DNA of 10,493 bases, from assembly GCA_030597435.1 (NCBI GenBank), contig JAUVRV010000055.1:1-10493 (forward strand). Reading direction: 5' to 3'. Both the position numbers and the translations under genes were made by a program. The DNA comes from Gemmatimonadales bacterium. GTDB lineage: Bacteria > Gemmatimonadota > Gemmatimonadetes > Gemmatimonadales > GWC2-71-9. Of this stretch, positions 5,677 through 10,493 are shown in pieces (position 1 is the stretch's first letter; each line of letters begins with the position of its first letter). The notes beneath the pieces were generated by a model. It saw nothing but the letters and a program-made list of their open reading frames with translations. It ran no database searches and was not told where the DNA came from.

Positions 5677-6744
5677 ATGATGTGTCCCAATCGATATGCC
5701 GTAGCTGCTCTGATTGCGTTGCTATGGACGATCGCAAACCCGATGCAGGCGCAGCAGCGTGATGCGTTTCGGGTGGGCTCTATCGAGGCCCCGGCCGGAC
5801 AGATGGCATCGGGCTTTCTGGAAATTCCTGCTGGCGTGGATGAGGGTACCGAGATTCCAGTAACCGTTATGAATGGCGCACGGCCCGGTCCGGTACTGGC
5901 GCTCATTGCGGGCACACACGGCTACGAGTATCCCCCGATCACGGCGCTCCAACGTGTTCGGCGACAGTTGGAACCGGTGGAGTTGGCTGGTACGGTGATC
6001 ATGGTTCACGTCGCCAACGTACCCTCGTTCTTGGGGCGCACGATCTACTACAGCCCGATCGATGGCAAGAACTTGAACCGTGCCTATCCAGGAAGGCCTG
6101 ATGGTACTGTGAGCGAACGCATTGCTCACACTATCACTACACAAATCATTGAGCGTGCGGACTACGTGGTCGACCTCCACGGCGGCGACGGCAACGAGGC
6201 GCTGCGTCCATATGTCTACATGCCAGTGACTGGAGAAGCAGAGCTAGATGCCGCGGTTCGTGGCATGGCGGTCGCGTTCGGAGTGGATCACATCGTGATA
6301 GACGAGGGGCGGTTGGTCGATCCGACCAGGTCGGTGTACACCGACCAGACCGCGCTGACTCGCGGTATCCCGGCGATCACCACCGAGACAGGGCAGCTCG
6401 GTTCAAACGACGACCACTGGGTTGACATGGCGGAGCGTGGTATTTGGAACCTGTTGCGCCACCTCGAGATGGTGGCCGGAAAACCAGAAATAGAAACGGC
6501 CATCGTATGGCTGACCGATTACCAGGTGATCCCGAGCCCGGCAACGGGTATGTTCCAGCCCTCGGTGCGAGATGGCTATGCCGTTGCTGAGGATGGATTG
6601 CTCGGTGTCTTGGTGGACTTCTTCGGCGATCCGATCAGCGACATTCGGGCGCCGTTCAGTGGCATAGTGAACTACGTACTCGGCACTCCGCCGGTGAGTG
6701 AAGGTGAGCCACTCGCGATGGTGTCCCGGATCGTGGAACGATAG
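5677..6744 (+). CDS. Exported zinc deacylase, succinylglutamate desuccinylase/aspartoacylase (AstE/AspA) family
   Basis: A 355-residue protein of the M14-related AstE/AspA family, which cleaves N-acyl groups from amino acids or related amines. The signal peptide is MMCPNRYAVAALIALLWTIA, cut near QAQQ, so unlike cytosolic AstE or AspA it should act in the periplasm. The first zinc motif GTHGYEYP supplies His81 and Glu84. NLNR (132-135) is the carboxylate-binding Asn-Arg motif. VVDLHGGD supplies the third zinc ligand, His168. ITTETG contains the catalytic Glu237. The C-terminal part (about 285-353, with APFSGIVNYV) is the beta-rich domain of the family. The start is ATG 5677 or the adjacent ATG 5680, 11 bases after the peptidase stop, with only a weak GAG as ribosome binding site, which suggests translational coupling. 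The substrate is unknown; by family it is an N-acylated amino acid or amine. Confidence 0.88.
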   Translation: MMCPNRYAVAALIALLWTIANPMQAQQRDAFRVGSIEAPAGQMASGFLEIPAGVDEGTEIPVTVMNGARPGPVLALIAGTHGYEYPPITALQRVRRQLEPVELAGTVIMVHVANVPSFLGRTIYYSPIDGKNLNRAYPGRPDGTVSERIAHTITTQIIERADYVVDLHGGDGNEALRPYVYMPVTGEAELDAAVRGMAVAFGVDHIVIDEGRLVDPTRSVYTDQTALTRGIPAITTETGQLGSNDDHWVDMAERGIWNLLRHLEMVAGKPEIETAIVWLTDYQVIPSPATGMFQPSVRDGYAVAEDGLLGVLVDFFGDPISDIRAPFSGIVNYVLGTPPVSEGEPLAMVSRIVER

Positions 6745-6757
6745 GAAGGTGTGAAAC

Positions 6758-8179
6758 ATGGAGATGTTTGTTGCCGGCGATTGGGTCGACCGCGCGGAGA
6801 AGATAGAGGTACGTGATCCATTTGACGACGCAGTGATAGATACGGTACCCGCGGCAAACTCGAAGGACGTGGAATCTGTGCTGGCTGCGTCTGTCGAAGG
6901 CAGTCGCGTGGCCCGTGCGATGACGACATATGAGCGATCCAAGGTAATTGGTCGCGTTGGTGATTTGGTCGAGGAGCGTGCACAAAACTTTGCCCAGCTC
7001 ATAGCACGAGAGGGCTCGAAAACGATCCGGGAAGCCCGCAAGGAAGTTTCTCGTTGTGTGAACACGCTGCGGAGTTCCGCCGAAGAGGCGAGACGCATCA
7101 GTGGTGAGACGATCCCCTTCGACTCGTTTCCGGGTGGCGAGCAACGCAAGGGATACTATGAGCGTATGCCGGTCGGAGTGGTTCTGGCCATAACGCCGTT
7201 CAACGATCCACTCAACCTGGTGGCGCACAAGCTGGGGCCGGCGATTGCTGCAGGTAATGCGGTGATTCTCAAACCCGCTACCGTCACCCCGTTATCGGCG
7301 ATCGAACTGACGCGTGTCTTTCAGGAGGCCGGTCTACCGCCTCAGGTGCTGCAGACTATTACCGGTTACGGGTCCGTGATAGGTGATCCGTTGGTATCTG
7401 ATGAGAGAGTACGGATGATCTCGTTCACTGGTGGTGTGGAGGCCGGCAAACACATCACCGCACTTGCGGGCATCAAGAAGATCGGGATGGAGCTGGGATC
7501 TAACTCTCCTGTCATTGTCTGGCACGATGCAGACTTGGAGTGGGCCGTGGAGACCTGCGTGTCAGGTGCGTTCTGGGCGGCAGGTCAGAATTGTATCGGT
7601 GTTCAGCGCATCTACATTCACCAGGATGTCTACACGGAGTTTCGCAACGCGTTTGTGGACCGCACGGCATCATATAAGATCGGTGACAAGTTGGACGAGG
7701 CGACCGATATGGGCCCGATGATCACGGAGGAAGAGGCTGCTCGTGTGGAGCAGTGGGTCGGCAAGGCCGCGGAGAGTGGCGCGGCAGTGCTCACGGGCGG
7801 CGGACGAAGCGGTACACTGGTGCAGCCAACGGTGCTGGAAGATGTGCCACCCTCGGTTGCGGTACATTGCGAAGAAGTGTTTGGCCCCACGGTCAATCTG
7901 TATCCAGTGTCGGACGCCGCAGAGGCGATCGCTGAGGCCAATAGTTTGAATTTCGGTCTGCACGCTGGGGTGTTCACGCGTGATGTAGACACCGCGTTCA
8001 AGATCGCGGGGGGACTGGAGTGCGGTGGTGTCATGATCAACGACAGCACTGACTACCGGTTAGATACGATGCCTTTCGGTGGTGTGAAGAACTCGGGGCT
8101 TGGTCGAGAAGGCATTCGGTTTGCGATTGAAGAGCTGACCGAGCCGAAGGTTGTTTGTTGGCTGCTGCGTAACGCGTGA
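6758..8179 (+). CDS. NAD(P)-dependent aldehyde dehydrogenase (ALDH superfamily)
   Basis: A 473-residue cytosolic enzyme oxidising an aldehyde to the acid. There is no signal peptide. Key positions are Asn149 in TPFNDPLNLVAHK (oxyanion), Lys172 in ILKPA (cofactor binding), a FTGG loop, the general base Glu245 in MELGSNSP, and the nucleophile Cys279 in GQNCIGVQRIY. The spacings Asn to Lys (23) and Glu to Cys (34) equal those of classical ALDHs. EEVFGPTV and PFGGVKNSGLGREG complete the family pattern. The PFNxPLNxxAHK and GQNCIxVQR wording resembles the lactaldehyde / phosphonoacetaldehyde / GapN-like branch, but the substrate cannot be fixed. AGGAAGG (6743-6749), overlapping the stop of the deacylase gene, is eight bases before ATG. 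It lies between two exported hydrolases, so it may act on a product taken up after extracytoplasmic hydrolysis. Confidence 0.93.
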   Translation: MEMFVAGDWVDRAEKIEVRDPFDDAVIDTVPAANSKDVESVLAASVEGSRVARAMTTYERSKVIGRVGDLVEERAQNFAQLIAREGSKTIREARKEVSRCVNTLRSSAEEARRISGETIPFDSFPGGEQRKGYYERMPVGVVLAITPFNDPLNLVAHKLGPAIAAGNAVILKPATVTPLSAIELTRVFQEAGLPPQVLQTITGYGSVIGDPLVSDERVRMISFTGGVEAGKHITALAGIKKIGMELGSNSPVIVWHDADLEWAVETCVSGAFWAAGQNCIGVQRIYIHQDVYTEFRNAFVDRTASYKIGDKLDEATDMGPMITEEEAARVEQWVGKAAESGAAVLTGGGRSGTLVQPTVLEDVPPSVAVHCEEVFGPTVNLYPVSDAAEAIAEANSLNFGLHAGVFTRDVDTAFKIAGGLECGGVMINDSTDYRLDTMPFGGVKNSGLGREGIRFAIEELTEPKVVCWLLRNA

Positions 8180-8188
8180 GCCATTTGT

Positions 8189-8193
8189 GGGAG
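8189..8193 (+). promoter_or_regulatory. Ribosome binding site deciding the amidase start at 8200
   Basis: GGGAG lies six bases before ATG 8200. The alternatives are GTG 8176, which overlaps the aldehyde dehydrogenase stop by four bases but has no ribosome binding site, and ATG 8194, which is too close to this site. Confidence 0.7.
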
Positions 8194-8199
8194 ATGACC

Positions 8200-9777
8200 A
8201 TGAGTCGTACTGCCGTACCGATGCATGTAGTGCTGATGAGCGTAGTGCTTGGCCTCGTAGTTCCGGGTACGATGAACGCACAGCCGCTTGAAGCTCAGCC
8301 TCGCTTCAACGTTGTCGAAGCTACCATCGGTGACATACATCGAGCCATGCATGCAGGTGAGTTGACCGCTCGACAACTGGTTCAGCTCTACCTCGACCGC
8401 ATCGAGGCGTACGACAAGCAGAGGTCGGCGGTAAACTCGATCATTGTCGTTAATCCGAACGCGCTTGCGCGGGCGGCCGAGCTGGATCGGCAGTTCGCCG
8501 AGTCAGGCATGGTGGGACCGCTGCACGGCATTCCGGTGATTGTGAAGGACAACTACGATACACATGACCTTCCCACCACGGCCGGATCGCTGTCTCTGTC
8601 TGGATCGATCCCACCTGATGACGCGTTTCAGGTTCGACGCATTCGCGAGGCAGGGGCGATCGTGATCGCCAAGTCCAACATGGCAGAATTCGCATTCACG
8701 CCGTATGAGACCGTTGGCTCGATGCTGCCCGGTCATACGCGCAACCCGTACGCGTTGAACCGGGTGCCCGCAGGGTCGAGTGGCGGTACTGGTGCGGCAG
8801 TAGCGGCCAGTTTCGGAACTGTCGGTTTGGGTACGGACACGGGCAACTCCATTCGTGGGCCAGCGTCTCACAATGCGCTGGTGGGAATACGCTCCACCAT
8901 GGGGCTCACGAGTCGGGACGGGATCATACCCCTGTACTACGACAAGGATATCGGCGGCCCTATGGCACGCACTGTTGCCGATGCGGTTGCCGTGTTCGAT
9001 GTGATCGCCGGATACGATCCGGGAGATCCGGTGACCGCTGTGAGTCAGCGGCACAGGGCTGAGCACTACACCAACTTCTTGGATGCAGATGCCCTGAACG
9101 GCGCCCGCGTTGGTGTGATGCGGCAGTGGTCGAACAGAGATGGTGCGGACGATGAGGTGCTGCAACGCTTCGAGGAAGCGCTCGATGCCATGCGGAGTCA
9201 AGGTGCCACGATCGTAGACCCCGTAACGATCTCGGAGATGGATGAGCTGCGACGCTCCGGACTCTGGTGCCGCCGGTTCAGGTACGACATCAATGCCTAC
9301 CTGGCGACCTTAGGGCCCGACGCTCCAGTCAAGAACCTCGATGAGATAGTCGCCTCCAGGCGGACACATCCCTCGATACGGCCCAGGTTGGAGTTCTTCC
9401 AGCAGGTTGAAGGTTCTCCCGACGAAGATCCGAGTTGTCAGCGGGCGCTGGTGAATCAAGCGGAGTTGCGCGCGGCGGTGCGGCGCCAACTGGAGCAGCA
9501 CCAACTTGACGCAATGGTCTACCCGACTTGGGCCAACCCGCCAAGACTCATTGGCGATCTCAACACACCCCACGGTGACAACAGCCAGGATCTGGCACCC
9601 GGCACAGGTTTCCCGGCAATGACAGTTCCCATGGGCTATGTGCGTGATGGACTGCCGGTGGGATTGCAGATCTTTGGTGCTGCGTGGTCGGAACCGACGC
9701 TCATTGCGATTGCGTATTCGTTCGAGCAATCGACGCGGCACAGAAGGGCACCGGCAACAACACCACCACTCCCGTAG
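8200..9777 (+). CDS. Exported amidase (amidase-signature family)
   Basis: A 525-residue hydrolase of C-N amide bonds. A signal peptide (MSRTAVPMHVVLMSVVLGLV, cleavage near NAQ) sends it out of the cytoplasm. The Ser-cisSer-Lys triad is present: Lys116 in IPVIVKDNYDT, Ser193 in PAGSSGGTGAA and the nucleophile Ser217 in GTDTGNSIRGPAS. The Ser-Ser distance of 24 equals that in fatty-acid amide hydrolase. Asn216 replaces the commoner Gly before the nucleophile, a change I associate with this secreted subgroup. LVGIRSTMGLTSRDGIIP and the C-terminal GFPAMTVPMGYVRDGLPVGLQIFG are typical of the family. It is not GatA: it is exported and no gatB or gatC is near. Last gene of the putative operon. GCTGG (9801-9805) and CCAGC (9813-9817) downstream make a weak hairpin without a T-run. 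Confidence 0.92.
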   Translation: MSRTAVPMHVVLMSVVLGLVVPGTMNAQPLEAQPRFNVVEATIGDIHRAMHAGELTARQLVQLYLDRIEAYDKQRSAVNSIIVVNPNALARAAELDRQFAESGMVGPLHGIPVIVKDNYDTHDLPTTAGSLSLSGSIPPDDAFQVRRIREAGAIVIAKSNMAEFAFTPYETVGSMLPGHTRNPYALNRVPAGSSGGTGAAVAASFGTVGLGTDTGNSIRGPASHNALVGIRSTMGLTSRDGIIPLYYDKDIGGPMARTVADAVAVFDVIAGYDPGDPVTAVSQRHRAEHYTNFLDADALNGARVGVMRQWSNRDGADDEVLQRFEEALDAMRSQGATIVDPVTISEMDELRRSGLWCRRFRYDINAYLATLGPDAPVKNLDEIVASRRTHPSIRPRLEFFQQVEGSPDEDPSCQRALVNQAELRAAVRRQLEQHQLDAMVYPTWANPPRLIGDLNTPHGDNSQDLAPGTGFPAMTVPMGYVRDGLPVGLQIFGAAWSEPTLIAIAYSFEQSTRHRRAPATTPPLP

Positions 9778-9897
9778 TGTCTGGACCGGGTCGGCCTCTA
9801 GCTGGATCTGTCCCAGCAACCTAACTTTACCGCCTGTCGTTCGACTGGGATTGCACGGGTCTCCCGACACTCGCCGCGGTTGAGACCTGAGTGATAG

Positions 9898-10493
9898 ATG
9901 TCGCTCATGACTGCTGGACTGTCGATAGGAATCCGGATTGGGTGTCCGGGAGGCAACGCACCGCCCTCGCTGAGTCGCCGACATGTGGTCGCGCCTATCG
10001 TCTGTATCACTGCTGCCCTATTGTCTCCGCCGGACATATGCGCCCAGACCGATCCGCCAACGTCTGTTGCTACCGTGGAAGTTGTCCCGGGTGATAGGTA
10101 CGCCATGGGGAGCTTCGGTCGGTTCTTCTGGGGCGACCACTACCGTGATGCGTGGACCACACCGCTGGATGTCGAGGTGCTCGATCTTGGGAGATTCGCG
10201 GGGGGACTTACTCCGCTCAGGAAAGGCGGTGGTAGGCAGACCAAGTCACTTCGTTTCCTCGGGGCAGATGGCAGAGAGTACTCGTTCCGGTCGATAGACA
10301 AGGATCCGGCGAGCGCATTGCCGCCGCTGTTCAGGACTACAATCGCAGCCAGTGTGGTTCAGGATCAGATCAGCTCACAACACCCACTCGGCGCTCTGGT
10401 ATCGGATCCGATTCTGGAGGCCGCAGGGGTTCTCCATGCAAATCCCATGTTAGTCGTCATGCCCGATGACGAGGTGTTGGGTGAGTACCGGGA
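9898..10493 (+). CDS. N-terminal part of an exported conserved protein of unknown function (3' end outside window)
   Basis: An open frame of 198 codons runs off the right edge. TGA (9892-9894) and TAG (9895-9897) block it on the left, directly before ATG 9898. A signal peptide is visible (RRHVVAPIVCITAALL, cleavage near CAQ), so the product is exported. The mature part contains GRFFWGDHYRDAWTTPLDVE, VLDLGRFAGGLTPL, KGGGRQTKSLRFLGADG, YSFRSIDKDPASALPPLF, VVQDQISSQHP, LEAAGVLHANP and LVVMPDDEVLGEY. These dense motifs look strongly conserved, and I recall similar sequences in Gemmatimonadota and Bacteroidota proteins, some annotated as outer-membrane or metallophosphoesterase-like. I cannot name a domain with certainty. 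The true start is unclear: ATG 9898 gives a long leader with weak GAG upstream, ATG 9907 is similar, and GTG 9985 would remove the basic n-region. It starts 120 bases after the amidase. Confidence 0.75.
   Translation, partial: MSLMTAGLSIGIRIGCPGGNAPPSLSRRHVVAPIVCITAALLSPPDICAQTDPPTSVATVEVVPGDRYAMGSFGRFFWGDHYRDAWTTPLDVEVLDLGRFAGGLTPLRKGGGRQTKSLRFLGADGREYSFRSIDKDPASALPPLFRTTIAASVVQDQISSQHPLGALVSDPILEAAGVLHANPMLVVMPDDEVLGEYR

Noticed and set aside
6403..7149. Minus-strand open frame of 248 codons across the deacylase/aldehyde dehydrogenase junction
   Set aside because: It is antisense to two genes with intact catalytic motifs, has no recognisable domain and reads as a codon-bias shadow.
5677..8179. 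Ectoine degradation (DoeB plus DoeC) from the deacylase and aldehyde dehydrogenase pair
   Set aside because: The families fit, but no DoeA-type hydrolase or DoeD transaminase is present, and the deacylase is exported while DoeB is cytosolic.
8503..9201. Minus-strand open frame of 232 codons inside the amidase gene
   Set aside because: It is antisense to the amidase core, rich in Arg and His, without any family motif.
8200..9777. GatA subunit of the tRNA amidotransferase
   Set aside because: It has a signal peptide, lies in a hydrolase operon and has no gatB or gatC nearby.

Overview
The window reads as ordinary chromosomal DNA from a free-living, probably diderm bacterium with moderately high GC. 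Gemmatimonadota or a relative is my best guess. The reasons are the mix of genes: exported S9 peptidase, amidase and AstE/AspA-type deacylase, two cyclophilins, a YtxJ-type bacilliredoxin, a PspB-like membrane protein, and a final protein whose motifs I associate with Gemmatimonadota and Bacteroidota genomes. No marker gene fixes the phylum. I see no transposase, integrase, phage gene, tRNA, rRNA or CRISPR array.

Layout. Bases 3-467 hold the 3' end of a cyclophilin-type peptidyl-prolyl isomerase that begins before the window. It converges on a small coiled-coil protein (471-776, minus). Across a divergent spacer comes a run of small plus-strand genes: a membrane-anchored CxxCH haem-binding protein (947-1414), a PspB-like membrane/coiled-coil protein (1483-1761), a YtxJ-type monothiol bacilliredoxin (1840-2211) and a C-terminally membrane-anchored small protein (2321-2593). 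An exported single-domain cyclophilin follows on the minus strand (2737-3306).

From 3597 to 9777 four plus-strand genes sit 11 to 20 bases apart and look like one operon: an exported S9 prolyl-oligopeptidase-family peptidase broken by a frameshift near 5054-5062, an exported zinc deacylase of the AstE/AspA family, a cytosolic NAD(P)-dependent aldehyde dehydrogenase and an exported amidase-signature enzyme. Together they suggest scavenging of peptides or N-acylated/amidated compounds: hydrolysis outside the cytoplasm, with the aldehyde dehydrogenase handling an aldehyde after uptake. The actual substrate cannot be read from the sequence. After the operon, an open frame from 9898 runs off the right edge and encodes the exported N-terminal part of a conserved protein of unknown function.

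The most notable non-coding signal is a recurring ATCCGYG / CGCGGAT vocabulary in three intergenic spaces (2225-2265, 2615-2740, 3411-3434), including an imperfect 20-base inverted repeat and two diverged ~44-base copies. It looks like a dispersed intergenic repeat family. Nothing in the window forms a clearly new defence, mobile or signalling system. The points most worth checking are the frameshift, the mixed-compartment hydrolase operon, the repeat family and the truncated 3' gene.
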